Assembly (NCBI GenBank): GCA_030644725.1
Contig: CP130629.1
Location: forward strand, 985,572-1,049,571
Length of the DNA: 64,000 nt
Direction: 5' to 3'
From: Candidatus Electrothrix communis
Lineage (GTDB): Bacteria; Desulfobacterota; Desulfobulbia; Desulfobulbales; Desulfobulbaceae
Of the stretch, positions 53,973 to 63,506 are shown piece by piece; positions within the stretch are counted from its first letter, which is position 1; every line of letters starts with the position of its first letter. The notes beneath the pieces were generated by a model, which was not told the DNA's origin, did not search any database, and saw nothing but the letters and a program-made list of their open reading frames with translations. The position numbers were made by a program, and so were the translations under genes.

Positions 53973-55442
53973 ATGTTCGACCAGGACATCCCCCCGGCAT
54001 ATACCTTTGATGACGTCCTGCTCGTTCCGTCAGGTTCGGAAGTGCTGCCGTCAGAAGTCTCCCTGGCTACCCGACTTACAGATACAATTTACCTCAACTC
54101 CCCTCTGGTTTCAGCGGCCATGGATACTGTAACGGAACACCGTACAGCTATAGCAATGGCCAGGGCAGGTGGTATCGGTATTATTCATAAAAACATGTCG
54201 ATTTCCGATCAGGCCAGAGAGGTGGTACGGGTCAAAAAATCAGAGTCCGGCATGATTATTGATCCTGTCACGGTGACTGAGCTACAGAGCGTTGCAGAAG
54301 TGCAAGAAATCATGGCCATGTATAAAATTTCTGGCCTGCCTGTACTGCGTGAAGGAAAATTGGTGGGTATTGTGACCAACCGGGACCTCCGCTTTGTTTC
54401 CAATAATGAAATGCGGGTCAAAGAGGTCATGACCAGCAAAAACCTCGTTACAGTACACGAAGGTATCAGCCTTGATCATTGCAAGGCCCTGCTCCATGAG
54501 CACCGCATTGAGAAATTGCTGGTTGTTGATGAGGCAAAAAAGCTTAAAGGCTTAATTACCATCAAGGATATTGAAAAAATAAAGAGATATCCGCAGTCTG
54601 CAAAGGACACCAGCGGTCGTTTGCTGGTCGGTGCAGCGATTGGCGTCAGCTCGGACATGCCGGATCGGACCGAGGCCTTGGTGGCTGCCGGTGTTGATGT
54701 TGTTGTTCTCGACTCAGCCCACGGTCACTCAGCCGGAGTTTTACAGGCGGTCCGTGAGATTCGAGCCGGTTGGCCTGATCTTTCTGTCATTGCCGGTAAT
54801 GTTGCTACTGCTGAAGGCACAGCAGCGCTGATTGATGCCGGAGCCAATGCAGTGAAGGTGGGGGTTGGACCCGGTTCCATCTGTACGACCCGGATCGTTG
54901 CCGGTGTCGGCGTGCCCCAGCTCACCGCTCTGCAGAATGCCACCAAGGTTGCCCGCGAAAAAGGAATACCAGTTATTGCTGACGGCGGTATTAAATTTTC
55001 CGGTGATATCTGCAAGGCCATCGGCATCGGTGCGGATTGTGTCATGATTGGCTCCCTCTTTGCAGGTACAGACGAAACACCGGGCGAGACCTTCCTCTAT
55101 CAGGGCCGCAAGTACAAAGGCTACCGGGGCATGGGTTCCCTGGGGGCGATGAAAGAGGGGTCTAGCGATCGCTATTTCCAGAAAAAGGAAAGTGCTGCCT
55201 CTAAACTGGTCCCTGAGGGCATTGAAGGAAAGGTACCTTATCGCGGACCTATCTCTGAAATGGTCTATCAATTATTAGGGGGATTGCGCTCCGGTATGGG
55301 GTATAGCGGTGCGGCCACCATCGGCGAGCTGCATACCAAAGCGAAATTTGTCCGCATCTCTCCGGCTGGCCTGCGGGAGTCCCATGTTCATGATGTTATC
55401 ATCACCCGCGAGGCCCCCAACTATAGGACAGAGGGGCTGTAA
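53973..55442 (+). CDS. guaB: Inosine-5'-monophosphate dehydrogenase
   Basis: The product is 489 aa from ATG 53973, preceded by AAGGAGTTACCCT; the frame is open further upstream but the family begins here ([19 protein letters not shown]). It oxidises IMP to XMP, the first step to GMP. The catalytic loop is [18 protein letters not shown] with Cys; the barrel carries [11 protein letters not shown] and [19 protein letters not shown]. Two CBS domains are inserted at about 90-205 ([20 protein letters not shown]). The flap has [20 protein letters not shown]. guaA follows after a small palindromic element. Confidence 0.97.
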   Translation: MFDQDIPPAYTFDDVLLVPSGSEVLPSEVSLATRLTDTIYLNSPLVSAAMDTVTEHRTAIAMARAGGIGIIHKNMSISDQAREVVRVKKSESGMIIDPVTVTELQSVAEVQEIMAMYKISGLPVLREGKLVGIVTNRDLRFVSNNEMRVKEVMTSKNLVTVHEGISLDHCKALLHEHRIEKLLVVDEAKKLKGLITIKDIEKIKRYPQSAKDTSGRLLVGAAIGVSSDMPDRTEALVAAGVDVVVLDSAHGHSAGVLQAVREIRAGWPDLSVIAGNVATAEGTAALIDAGANAVKVGVGPGSICTTRIVAGVGVPQLTALQNATKVAREKGIPVIADGGIKFSGDICKAIGIGADCVMIGSLFAGTDETPGETFLYQGRKYKGYRGMGSLGAMKEGSSDRYFQKKESAASKLVPEGIEGKVPYRGPISEMVYQLLGGLRSGMGYSGAATIGELHTKAKFVRISPAGLRESHVHDVIITREAPNYRTEGL

Positions 55443-55477
55443 CCGTACCCTGGGAAATTTTCTAAAACGATAGTCAT

Positions 55478-55505
55478 GTAGGGGCACGGCACGCCGTGCC
55501 CCTAC
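55478..55505. repeat. 28-bp palindrome between guaB and guaA
   Basis: GTAGGGGCACGGCA/CGCCGTGCCCCTAC, one central mismatch. Close relative of the palindrome at 31867-31894 inside the STAND gene. It could also act as an intercistronic hairpin. Confidence 0.8.
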
Positions 55506-55546
55506 GCCCCCTCCCAAAAAATGTACATGAGAAAAACAACGTTTCC

Positions 55547-57091
55547 ATGCAGAACGATAAAATAATTATTCTTGATTTCGGTTCCCAAACTACTCAACTC
55601 ATTGCCCGCCGTATTCGTGAGCAAAAGGTCTACTCTGAAATACATCCGTATACCCTGCCCCTTGAACAGCTGAAGGCCATGCAGCCCTCAGGCATTATTC
55701 TTTCCGGCGGCCCGGCCTCTGTGTATGATGAGGATGCTCCGATCTCTGATGCCGGTGTTTTTGAGCTGGGCGTACCAGTTCTCGGTATCTGCTACGGTGC
55801 CCAGCTTATGATGCAGCAACTGGGCGGACGGGTAGAAAAGGCGGATAATCGTGAATTCGGTAAAGCAGCTCTGGAGGTACATTATACAGCAGGGCTGTTC
55901 GCCGGTTTAGAGCCTGCTCCGGCACAGCATCAGGTCTGGATGAGCCATGGTGATCGTGTGGAAGAGGCTGCCCCCGGCTTTACAGCCACCGCAGGCAGTG
56001 AGCATTCGCCGTTTGCCGCTTTGCGCCATGAGGAAAAATCCTTTGTCGCTGTCCAGTTCCATCCGGAAGTGGCTCATACCCTGATCGGAACCGATGTACT
56101 GCGCAACTTTATCTTCGGCCTTTGCGGATGTGAGGCGAGCTGGACCATGCATTCCTTTATCGAGTCCACAGTTGCTGAGATAAGGGAAAGCGTGGGCAGG
56201 GATCAGGTGCTCTGTGCGCTGTCCGGCGGGGTTGACTCCACTGTGGTTGCGGCTATAGTCCATAAGGCCATAGGCAGCCAGTTGACCTGTATCCATGTCA
56301 ATAACGGCCTGATGCGCATTAATGAGAGCGAAAGCGTGCTCCGCTTTTTCCGCGAGAAGACAGACCTCAAAGTTATTGATATTGATGCGGAAAAATACTT
56401 CCTTGATCGGCTTGACGGCATTTCTGATCCAGAAGAAAAACGAAAACGCATCGGATACGGTTTTATTGAGATCTTTGAAGAGGAAGCAAACAAAATCGGC
56501 GAGGTAAAATACTTAGCCCAGGGAACCCTGTATCCTGATGTTATTGAGTCTGTTGCCTTCCGGGGCCAAGCGCCTATCAAATCCCATCATAATGTGGGTG
56601 GGTTGCCCGAGCGCATGCAGCTGAAGCTGATTGAGCCACTCAGAGAACTTTTTAAAGATGAAGTCCGCGAGTTAGGCCTGGAGCTGGGGCTGCCCGAAGA
56701 AGCAATTTTTCGTCAACCTTTTCCGGGACCGGGCCTGGGTATCCGGATCATGGGTGCTGTTAACAAGGAACGCTTGCAGATCGTGCGGCAGGCTGATGTG
56801 ATTGTGCTGGAGGAGATGAAAAAAGCAGGTTGGTACCGCAAGGTCTGGCAGTCCTTTGCTGTGCTGCTGCCCATCCAGACTGTCGGCGTTATGGGCGATG
56901 GTCGGACTTACGAGCATGTTATCGCCATCCGCTCGGTGGACAGCCGTGATGCCATGACTGCTGATTGGTCCCAACTTCCCTATGAGATCCTGGGTCGGAT
57001 CTCCACTCGTATAATCAACGAAGTTCGCGGGGTAAATCGGGTTGTTTACGATATTTCCTCCAAACCGCCTTCCACAATCGAGTGGGAATAA
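55547..57091 (+). CDS. guaA: GMP synthase (glutamine-hydrolysing)
   Basis: The product is 514 aa from ATG 55547 ([20 protein letters not shown]). It converts XMP to GMP with glutamine and ATP. The class I glutamine amidotransferase has Cys in [16 protein letters not shown] and His-Glu in [10 protein letters not shown]. The ATP pyrophosphatase P-loop is [17 protein letters not shown], and the C-terminal dimerisation domain has [15 protein letters not shown] and ends in KPPSTIEWE. Forms a guanine-nucleotide unit with guaB. A terminator follows. Confidence 0.97.
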   Translation: MQNDKIIILDFGSQTTQLIARRIREQKVYSEIHPYTLPLEQLKAMQPSGIILSGGPASVYDEDAPISDAGVFELGVPVLGICYGAQLMMQQLGGRVEKADNREFGKAALEVHYTAGLFAGLEPAPAQHQVWMSHGDRVEEAAPGFTATAGSEHSPFAALRHEEKSFVAVQFHPEVAHTLIGTDVLRNFIFGLCGCEASWTMHSFIESTVAEIRESVGRDQVLCALSGGVDSTVVAAIVHKAIGSQLTCIHVNNGLMRINESESVLRFFREKTDLKVIDIDAEKYFLDRLDGISDPEEKRKRIGYGFIEIFEEEANKIGEVKYLAQGTLYPDVIESVAFRGQAPIKSHHNVGGLPERMQLKLIEPLRELFKDEVRELGLELGLPEEAIFRQPFPGPGLGIRIMGAVNKERLQIVRQADVIVLEEMKKAGWYRKVWQSFAVLLPIQTVGVMGDGRTYEHVIAIRSVDSRDAMTADWSQLPYEILGRISTRIINEVRGVNRVVYDISSKPPSTIEWE

Positions 57092-57098
57092 TACATTT

Positions 57099-57140
57099 CC
57101 CCCCTCTCTCCGATTTGCTTGGGAGAGGGGTTCTTTTTTT
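57099..57140 (+). terminator. Rho-independent terminator after guaA
   Basis: CCCCTCTC and GGGAGAGGGG form the stem, followed by TTCTTTTTTT. 7 bp after the guaA stop. Confidence 0.9.
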
Positions 57141-57270
57141 CAAAAACAAAACAGCTATTGTGTGATATATCATATAGAGAAGATTTTTTTCATTGTTGCA
57201 ATCATTTTCATTATCCTGTCGTGCATGCACGACCCGAAACAGCACAACACCACTTACACTAGATTATTTT

Positions 57271-58047
57271 ATGTTTAAAACAGGAATTTACGTAGATGCG
57301 GAAAATATAAAAATGAGCGGCGGGTACGGCATGCGTTATGATGTCTTGGTCGATATCGCCAACACAGAACCTTCTGCCCTGCTCCGCGCCAATTGCTATC
57401 TTGCTGAAGATCGGGAGCGAACCAGCAGAGATGCTGAATACCGACAAAAAGTCTATTATTACCACGACATTCTTCGTCAATGCGGCTTTAAAGTCATTAA
57501 AAAATATGTGCGTCGCTATGAAGATGAAGATGGCAATGTCACCACCAAGGCCAATGCAGATATGGACCTGGCCATTGATGCCCTGTTACAGGCCCGCAAC
57601 TTAGACCGGATTATCCTCCTCACAGGGGATGGAGATTTTATTCGTTTGGTCACGGCAATGCAGAATATGGGGTGCCGGGTGGATGTGATCGGCTTTCATA
57701 ATGTTAGCCGGGAACTGCGCGAGGTGGCAGACTCCTACCTTTCCGGTTTTCTTATCCCCGGACTGCTGCCTATCCAGGAAGAAAATATCAACGGCGAAGG
57801 AGAATGGCAACGGGGAACCGTGGCCAATTTCAATGCTGACAGAGGCTTTGGTTTTTTCCGTTTTTTCCGTATGGAAAATAAACAACTCAAGCCGGATACG
57901 GTTTTCTTCCATCTCTCCAAATCCACCCTGGAGGGAGATTATTATTTTCAGGATACAACCCGCATTTTTGAATTCAGAATCGTTGAAAATCCCTCTGGGG
58001 AAGGACGTTCCGAGGCATGGGATATACGACTTGTCAAAGAGGCGTAA
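57271..58047 (+). CDS. NYN-domain (LabA/DUF88) protein with C-terminal cold-shock-like domain
   Basis: The product is 258 aa from ATG 57271 (MFKTGIYVDAENIKMSGG). The NYN/PIN-like domain has the acidic residues in YVDAENIK, ADMDLAIDAL and LLTGDGDFIRLV, followed by MGCRVDVIGFHNVSRELRE. The C-terminal 75 residues look like a cold-shock domain: RGTVANFNADRGFGFFRFF with an RNP1-like GFGFF, and DTVFFHLSKS with RNP2. Such a pairing suggests an RNA-binding nuclease; no substrate is known to me. Confidence 0.88.
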   Translation: MFKTGIYVDAENIKMSGGYGMRYDVLVDIANTEPSALLRANCYLAEDRERTSRDAEYRQKVYYYHDILRQCGFKVIKKYVRRYEDEDGNVTTKANADMDLAIDALLQARNLDRIILLTGDGDFIRLVTAMQNMGCRVDVIGFHNVSRELREVADSYLSGFLIPGLLPIQEENINGEGEWQRGTVANFNADRGFGFFRFFRMENKQLKPDTVFFHLSKSTLEGDYYFQDTTRIFEFRIVENPSGEGRSEAWDIRLVKEA

Positions 58048-58123
58048 GCCTTAAACCCTTAAGCCTTCTAAAGAGCAGGATGCGAAGGGCAGACGTCTGC
58101 CCAGAAGAACCTGGCCGGAAAGA

Positions 58124-58160
58124 CAGGGCGAGACCGCCGGTCGGCCCCTACGGTACCCTG
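58124..58160. repeat. Small palindromic repeat, CAGGGCGA type
   Basis: CAGGGCGAGACCGCCGGTCG followed by GCCCCTACGGTACCCTG; related to 44181-44214. It lies 33 bp upstream of the ferredoxin gene. Confidence 0.6.
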
Positions 58161-58192
58161 CCCTTTTCTGTCGAATCAGGAGGAAAAGAAAG

Positions 58193-58381
58193 ATGTCTGA
58201 AATCATTATAGACGAAAAAAAATGCAACGGTTGCGGGGCCTGTGTGGAGGCATGCCCCGGAGACGTTTATGAGCTGAGAGTTGGAAAGGCTGTGGCTGTA
58301 AACCCAGCTGCCTGTCATCATTGTCATACCTGTGAAGAAGTTTGTGAGCAGGATGCCTGTCATATCGTGGAAGAGGAATAG
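58193..58381 (+). CDS. Small 2x[4Fe-4S] ferredoxin
   Basis: The product is 62 aa with two cluster motifs: CNGCGACVEACPGD (CxxCxxCxxxCP) and CHHCHTCEEVCEQDAC (CxxCxxCxxxC). It would carry electrons at low potential in the cytoplasm. The second motif lacks the Pro after the last Cys of the set. A GGAGGAAAAG ribosome binding site lies before the ATG. Glucokinase starts 9 bp downstream, so the two are cotranscribed, an unusual pair. A fragment of an adenylylsulfate-reductase-type or indolepyruvate-type ferredoxin is an alternative, but no partner is near. Confidence 0.9.
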   Translation: MSEIIIDEKKCNGCGACVEACPGDVYELRVGKAVAVNPAACHHCHTCEEVCEQDACHIVEEE

Positions 58382-58390
58382 AGCAGCCCA

Positions 58391-59503
58391 ATGAGCTCTC
58401 TTATTCTTGCCGGTGATATCGGGGCGACCAAGACAGTTTTAGCCCTGTGCGATACCAGAGACACTAACGCTGAGAGGAACAACAGCGCTCAGGATGACTG
58501 GCTGGCAGAAAAAACCTTTCGTAATAAAGAGTTTTCCGGCCTGTCGGATATCATAACCTCCTTTCTTGCCGGACAGGAAGAAAAACCGGTACGAGCCTGT
58601 TTCGGGGCAGCCGGACCCGTCCACGAGAACAGAGTGCGCATGACCAATCTGGCCTGGAACCTGGACGGCCCTGCCTTGGCTGCACAATTCGGTATGGATG
58701 AGGTGCTGCTGGTCAACGACTTGGTGGCCACCACTGCCGGGGCAATGCTTCTCCCTAAAGACAGTCTGATCACCCTGAATCAAGGACGACCCGAGGCAGG
58801 GGGAAGTATCGGAGTCCTAGCTGTCGGGACCGGCCTGGGTCAGTCCTTTGCTGTGCCGATGAATAATCGGTTCCAACCCTTCCCCACAGAAGGCGGACAT
58901 GTCTCCTTTGCTCCTCGTAATAAGGAACAGATTGAGCTTTTGCAGTTCATGCTGAGCCGTTTGAAGCAACAACGAAGGCAAAATGAACAGTCCCCTTGGC
59001 AAAACGTGAATCCACATGTGAGCGTGGAACAGGTCTGTTCTGGCATGGCTCTCCCAGATCTGTATGCTTTTCAACTCACCCGCTGTTCAGAACCGGAGTG
59101 GATGCGGGAAAAACGCCTAGCCACCGACCCCGATGCACTCTCACCTCTGATCGTTGCATCTGCCAATGCAGCTTTAAACGCTGCTGCCGGTCCAACCGAT
59201 GTAAACGGTGTGCCCGGAGTCCTCCCCTGTGAACCCGCAGTTGAAGCGGTGCGACTCCTGCTTGATATCCTCGCAGCCGAGGCAGCGAATTTCACCCTCA
59301 AGGTTCTGGCCACCGGCGGTATATTTCTCGGCGGGGGCATGCTGCCAAGGCTTCTTGCCCACATCGACCAAGGACGTTTTATGGAAATTTTCTGTCGCGG
59401 GGTCTACCGGGACATGCTGGCCGATATTCCTGTGCATATCATCACAGATCCCAACACCGCCCTGATCGGTGCTCGGCAGCTGGCCATGAAGGTCAAAAAA
59501 TGA
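58391..59503 (+). CDS. glk: Glucokinase
   Basis: The product is 370 aa, Glk family rather than ROK. It phosphorylates glucose with ATP. Visible are the phosphate loop LAGDIGATKTVLAL, FGAAGPVHENRVRMTNLAW, DEVLLVNDLVATTAGAML with the catalytic Asp, VLAVGTGLGQSFAVP, FPTEGGHVSFAPRNKEQIEL and a C-terminal ATP part with LATGGIFLGGGMLPRLL. Cotranscribed with the small ferredoxin gene upstream. Confidence 0.93.
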   Translation: MSSLILAGDIGATKTVLALCDTRDTNAERNNSAQDDWLAEKTFRNKEFSGLSDIITSFLAGQEEKPVRACFGAAGPVHENRVRMTNLAWNLDGPALAAQFGMDEVLLVNDLVATTAGAMLLPKDSLITLNQGRPEAGGSIGVLAVGTGLGQSFAVPMNNRFQPFPTEGGHVSFAPRNKEQIELLQFMLSRLKQQRRQNEQSPWQNVNPHVSVEQVCSGMALPDLYAFQLTRCSEPEWMREKRLATDPDALSPLIVASANAALNAAAGPTDVNGVPGVLPCEPAVEAVRLLLDILAAEAANFTLKVLATGGIFLGGGMLPRLLAHIDQGRFMEIFCRGVYRDMLADIPVHIITDPNTALIGARQLAMKVKK

Positions 59504-59691
59504 GCATTCGCTGTTGATCTTTCCTTCCCCTTACAAGTACAATGGTTCCAACTAATGGAACTAGCAAGAGGAGCCAATAATAAGAGCATCCTGTGCGCTG
59601 TTCCCTGTTGTTTTGATACCTTGTCTTACATCCTGTCTTGATTTGCCCTGCTAAAAAACGGGGCTCTATTTACAAACGAGAAGAGAACGTT

Positions 59692-60810
59692 ATGGACCTC
59701 ATTACCGCAGGAGGCTGCCTCCTGATTATGCTGACCGCCATCTACATCTTGGCGATTATGACCGACGAGTACTTCATCCCCAGCCTAGATCATATTTCCC
59801 ACCTCCTGGATCTGCCTCATAATGTAGCCGGGGCCTCGCTCATGGCTATGGGATCGTCGGCACCGGAACTGGCTATCGCCCTGACCTCCCTTTTTCAGGG
59901 CAGCGGCGAGCATAGTGATGTGGGTGTCGGCACCATTGTCGGCTCTGCGGTCTTTAATATCCTGGTGATCACCGGGGCTTCAGCTCTGGCCCGTCCAGCC
60001 AAAATCACCCTTTCTGTTGTTATCCGGGATTGTCTGGTCTATGTGCTGTCTATCGGTTTACTTCTCTTCACCTTTTACGACGGACAGATCTACCCGCTTG
60101 AGGCCCTGTCCTTTCTTGTTTTATACGCGAGTTACCTGCTTATCCTCTACAAATGGAACTCATGGTTCCCTGAAGATGCTTCTACCCAAGGGAAGCAAAG
60201 CGAAGAACCGAAGCCTGAAGATCTTGGCAAAGAACAAGAGGGTCAATGCACATGTACAGGACGACGCTCCATAATGGACGTCATGAATGACTGGACAACC
60301 AAGGGCTTAGGCCTCTTTGCCGGTAACGTGGAGCAATCCTATTTGCGAGTTTTCTTTGTCTCCATCGCCGTCATTGTCGGGCTCAGCTGGATTCTGGTAA
60401 AAAGCGTTATTATCTTCGGTGATGCTACCGCAATCCCGCCGGTTATTGTCGCGCTGACTTTGCTGGCTGCCGGAACCTCGGCCCCGGATATGATTTCCTC
60501 GGTTGTGGTTGCCCGACAAGGGCGAGGTGATATGGCGGTAGCCAACGCGGTAGGTTCCAATATCTTTGATATCCTGGTGGGACTGGGGCTGCCGTGGCTC
60601 ATTGTCATGGGGATCGGCATGATGACCGGCAGCCCGACCTTTGTCGAGGTTGGTACTGCTGATCTGCTCAACTCCACCTTGGTACTGCTGGGGACGGTCT
60701 TTGTCCTGTTTATCTTCCTATACACCGAGCGCACTCTCAGCCGGATCGAGGGAGGAATTTTAATTTCCCTCTACGTTATCTATGTGTTGTGGATTTGGTT
60801 AGGAGGGTGA
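59692..60810 (+). CDS. Calcium/cation antiporter (CaCA family)
   Basis: The product is 372 aa from ATG 59692 (MDLITAGGCLLIMLTAIYIL). About ten membrane helices with the two alpha repeats of the family: MGSSAPELAIALTSLFQGSG and LAAGTSAPDMISSVVVARQG with AVANAVGSNIFDILVGLGLP. Between the two halves is a charged loop with CTCTGRRS at about 180-225. Members exchange Ca2+ for Na+, K+ or H+ across the inner membrane; ions cannot be decided here. Confidence 0.92.
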   Translation: MDLITAGGCLLIMLTAIYILAIMTDEYFIPSLDHISHLLDLPHNVAGASLMAMGSSAPELAIALTSLFQGSGEHSDVGVGTIVGSAVFNILVITGASALARPAKITLSVVIRDCLVYVLSIGLLLFTFYDGQIYPLEALSFLVLYASYLLILYKWNSWFPEDASTQGKQSEEPKPEDLGKEQEGQCTCTGRRSIMDVMNDWTTKGLGLFAGNVEQSYLRVFFVSIAVIVGLSWILVKSVIIFGDATAIPPVIVALTLLAAGTSAPDMISSVVVARQGRGDMAVANAVGSNIFDILVGLGLPWLIVMGIGMMTGSPTFVEVGTADLLNSTLVLLGTVFVLFIFLYTERTLSRIEGGILISLYVIYVLWIWLGG

Positions 60811-61230
60811 AAGTCTAAAAAAATTGTCCGGGCCCGTTTCGCCTTTCCGAGCAACCGCCACAGCTCCTATAGGCGGTTCTCTCGGGACTTGGGCTCCATC
60901 AACGTTCAACCCCATTTTGCCGTTCGTTTTTTGACGCATGACCATATACACCAAGGAACCCCCAAAAAGATAAATCCAAACCTTAATAAACTGATATACG
61001 CTCCTGAAAACATACGTAACCACAGCAAAATATTCATTTCCAAGCGAAGATAATCCCTGCATAAAAAAATTATTTGAATGGCATTCGCTCTCTTTATCCT
61101 GTATATTTTCTTCTCAACATTTATACTCAGGCGAATAATGCTCCTCTTCTGCGGTGCAGACAGAGATTCTCCTTGTGACATAAAAAGTTTCTGTTTTATC
61201 TCAGCGAGATGGACGAAAAAAGGTGGTACA
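60811..61230. other. Intergenic region before the pseudopilin operon
   Basis: 420 bp. Likely carries the promoter of the gsp operon. An 87-codon frame on the minus strand (60799-61062) with one hydrophobic segment has no good ribosome binding site and a Pro/Gly-rich C-terminus; I do not count it as a gene. Confidence 0.4.
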
Positions 61231-61701
61231 TTGAAGAAAGAGATCAGAAAACAGCAAGAAAACAGACTCACGCTGCGCAACGAAAAAGGCTTCACCCTGA
61301 TAGAGCTCATGGTGGTTATCGTCATCCTTGGTATTCTTGCAGGGATGATCGTGCCCAAGATCATGGACCGACCCGAGGAGGCGCGTCGCACCAAGGCGAG
61401 CATCGATATCGGAGCACTGAGTCAGGCCCTAAAGATGTACAAACTGGATATCGGCAAATACCCAACCACTGATCAGGGATTACAGGCCCTGGTTGAACCG
61501 CCCTCAACCGGGCAATTAGCCAAAAATTGGCGCAAGGGTGGCTATCTGGATAAAACCACGGTTCCAAAAGATCCTTGGGACAACGACTTTATCTACATCA
61601 GCCCCGGCCTGCACGGCGATTTCGATCTTATGTCCTACGGACCGGATAATGAACCTGGCGGTGAAGAAATGGATGCGGACATAAACAGCTGGGAAATATA
61701 A
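61231..61701 (+). CDS. gspG: Type II secretion major pseudopilin GspG
   Basis: The product is 156 aa if it begins at TTG 61231, which follows AAAGGTGGTACA; a longer reading from 61078 has no family support. The prepilin cleavage site is KGFTLIELMVVIVILGILAG, cut before Phe. The globular part has KASIDIGALSQALKMYKLDI, GKYPTTDQGLQALVEPP, WRKGGYLDK and the Ca-site end SYGPDNEPGGEEMDADINSW. GspG forms the periplasmic pseudopilus that pushes substrates through the outer-membrane secretin. First visible gene of the operon. Confidence 0.95.
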   Translation: MKKEIRKQQENRLTLRNEKGFTLIELMVVIVILGILAGMIVPKIMDRPEEARRTKASIDIGALSQALKMYKLDIGKYPTTDQGLQALVEPPSTGQLAKNWRKGGYLDKTTVPKDPWDNDFIYISPGLHGDFDLMSYGPDNEPGGEEMDADINSWEI

Positions 61702-61733
61702 GGAATTCAACAGGGAATACCTCGGTAGGCGTT

Positions 61734-61796
61734 GTAGGGGCTACCCCCTCTGTTCGCCCCCTTGCGTACCGGGCAGGCATAGGGCCCTGCCCCTAC
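61734..61796. repeat. 61/63-bp double-hairpin repeat, copy 3
   Basis: GTAGGGGCTACCCCCTCTG at the left, AGGGCCCTGCCCCTAC at the right; two inner stems as at 19428-19488 and 22639-22699. It lies between gspG and gspH. Confidence 0.75.
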
Positions 61797-61825
61797 GGCC
61801 CTGCATTGGCATTATAAGGGACGGG

Positions 61826-62368
61826 ATGCGCATCAGAACCAATAAAGAGGGTTTTACACTTATTGAGCTGACCATCGTCATGGTGTTAATCTCTTTAACA
61901 ACCTCTTTTGCTCTTCCTAAAATCCAAGCCAACCTCTATACCAATGAACTCAGCGCAACAGCCCAGCGCTTTGTCGGTTTGGTTACCCAAGCAGGTCAGG
62001 AGGCCAGGACCAAACATGTTGCGTTTGCCCTTCGCTTTGATGATGAAGCAAACACCTTTCTTGCTTTGCCTGTTACTGCCGGACCGGAGACGAAGGAAGA
62101 AGAGTCGGACAAGGCCTATCTGAGGGCAAAGCTTGATGACTCTGTCACCTTGACGGGAATAGAGATCCAAGGCGACGAGACATCGACAGGCACGGATGAT
62201 ACCGGGATCCTTTTTACAACAAAGGGGTATGTCAGAAAAGCGGCCATTCATTTTGAAGGCGATAACGGAGATCAGGTCAGTGTCATTCTTTCGCCCTTTC
62301 TCGGTGTGGCCAGGATCCTAGAAGGTCATGTCTCGCTTGAGAATGACCGGATAACCGTGAGCAGGTAG
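61826..62368 (+). CDS. gspH: Type II secretion minor pseudopilin GspH
   Basis: The product is 180 aa. The N-terminus MRIRTNKEGFTLIELTIVMV has the prepilin-peptidase site followed by the hydrophobic helix, then ALPKIQANLYTNELSATAQR, as in GspH. The C-terminal half is beta-rich (VRKAAIHFEGDNGDQVSVIL). It would join the tip complex of the pseudopilus. A palindromic repeat separates it from gspG. Confidence 0.85.
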   Translation: MRIRTNKEGFTLIELTIVMVLISLTTSFALPKIQANLYTNELSATAQRFVGLVTQAGQEARTKHVAFALRFDDEANTFLALPVTAGPETKEEESDKAYLRAKLDDSVTLTGIEIQGDETSTGTDDTGILFTTKGYVRKAAIHFEGDNGDQVSVILSPFLGVARILEGHVSLENDRITVSR

Positions 62369-62378
62369 CCGCCAGATA

Positions 62379-62817
62379 ATGCATTTTTTTCTCAAAAAAT
62401 TCTCGAAAAAAATCGTCACAGACAGGGTTCACTCTACTTGAAGTCATGGTTGCGGTGGCGATTATCGCCATGTCCTTTGTTTCTCTGTTGGGATCCCAGT
62501 CGCAGAGTATTTCCATCGCTGGAATATCCCGTTTTGAAACAATAGCTGCCATGCTGGCCCGAGAAAAGCTGACCCAACTTCAGCTTGCAGGATTTTCCGA
62601 GCTGGATAACAGCACCGGTCAGTTTGAAGATGAATTTGCAGATTATTCCTGGCAGGCAGAAGTCAGGGAGTTAAGCGAGGATGAAACCGGTATAGTAGAT
62701 TCGGACGGCATGCTCAAACTCGTCACCCTAGACGTTCGTCGCGGTGAGGATGAAAATCAAATCTTCACGGTTCGTTCGGTCATCATGACGGATATTGAGC
62801 CCGCTGAGGCAGAATGA
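62379..62817 (+). CDS. gspI: Type II secretion minor pseudopilin GspI, start uncertain
   Basis: The frame carrying GFTLLEVMVAVAIIAMSF (prepilin site and helix) runs to the TGA at 62817 and ends about 140 residues long. The only ATG in a fitting place, 62379, is out of frame by one base because of a run of seven T at 62384-62390; six T would give MHFFSKNSRKKSSQTGFTLLE, split here at 20: MHFFSKNSRKKSSQTG then FTLLE. Without that change the frame would need an ATT start at 62383 or internal ATG 62446, which would lose the cleavage site. Either a sequencing error, slippage or an unusual start. The end overlaps gspJ by 4 nt. Confidence 0.8.
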
Positions 62818-63506
62818 GTTTTCCCTGCCCTAAAGAGTCTGGTTTCACCCTGCTGGAGATCATGCTGGCCGTGCTGATCCTCGGTCTGGTGGTGTCTATG
62901 GTAACGGTCTCTCTGTCTGGATCCATCAATGCTATTGATATCACCATGAAACAGGGAGGACTCTACTATCGGGCCCAGGTGGCAATGGAAAGAATCAGCG
63001 AGGATCTGACCTCTACCCTGCTCACAAGTGATATGGAATTCATCGGTGAACAAGGGGGCGGGAGCGGCGATCAATCCATCCTGCTCTCCTTTTCCTCTAT
63101 GGCCCATCTTGTCCTTAACCGGGAAAATGACGCGCCAGGTATGGGCAGAATCAGCTATGCCGTGCAAACGGATCATGACGGTCACCTCCTTCTTCTGCGC
63201 AGCGATGTCCTCCAGCGCCCGACCGAAGACGGCAAAGGAACCAGCGAGGTTGAGGCTTTTATTCTCGCGGACAGGCTGCGCTCTGTCACCTTTACCTTTA
63301 TTGATCATCAGGGTGAGGAACAGGAAAGCTGGAACACCACGGTTCAGCCAGGTGATGACAAGGCTGAAGCGGAACGCAGACTGCCTGCGGCAGTGACCTG
63401 TCGTCTAGAATTCTGGATAGATGAGGAAGAGGAACAAACACTCTCCTTTCAGACAACCGTGCTGCTGCCGACCGGGTTGATTCAAGCGAAACCAGAGGGA
63501 AGCTAA
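62814..63506 (+). CDS. gspJ: Type II secretion minor pseudopilin GspJ
   Basis: The product is 230 aa. The start overlaps gspI (ATGA). MSFPCPKESGFTLLEIMLAV carries the prepilin site, followed by LGLVVSMVTVSLSGSINAID. The mature part has YYRAQVAMERISEDLTSTLL and a beta-rich C-terminus. GspJ forms the pseudopilus tip with GspI and GspK. Confidence 0.88.
   Translation: MSFPCPKESGFTLLEIMLAVLILGLVVSMVTVSLSGSINAIDITMKQGGLYYRAQVAMERISEDLTSTLLTSDMEFIGEQGGGSGDQSILLSFSSMAHLVLNRENDAPGMGRISYAVQTDHDGHLLLLRSDVLQRPTEDGKGTSEVEAFILADRLRSVTFTFIDHQGEEQESWNTTVQPGDDKAEAERRLPAAVTCRLEFWIDEEEEQTLSFQTTVLLPTGLIQAKPEGS

Noticed and set aside
60799-61062. Minus-strand 87-codon frame with a hydrophobic segment
   Set aside because: No clear ribosome binding site, overlap with the end of the antiporter gene, and no family resemblance.
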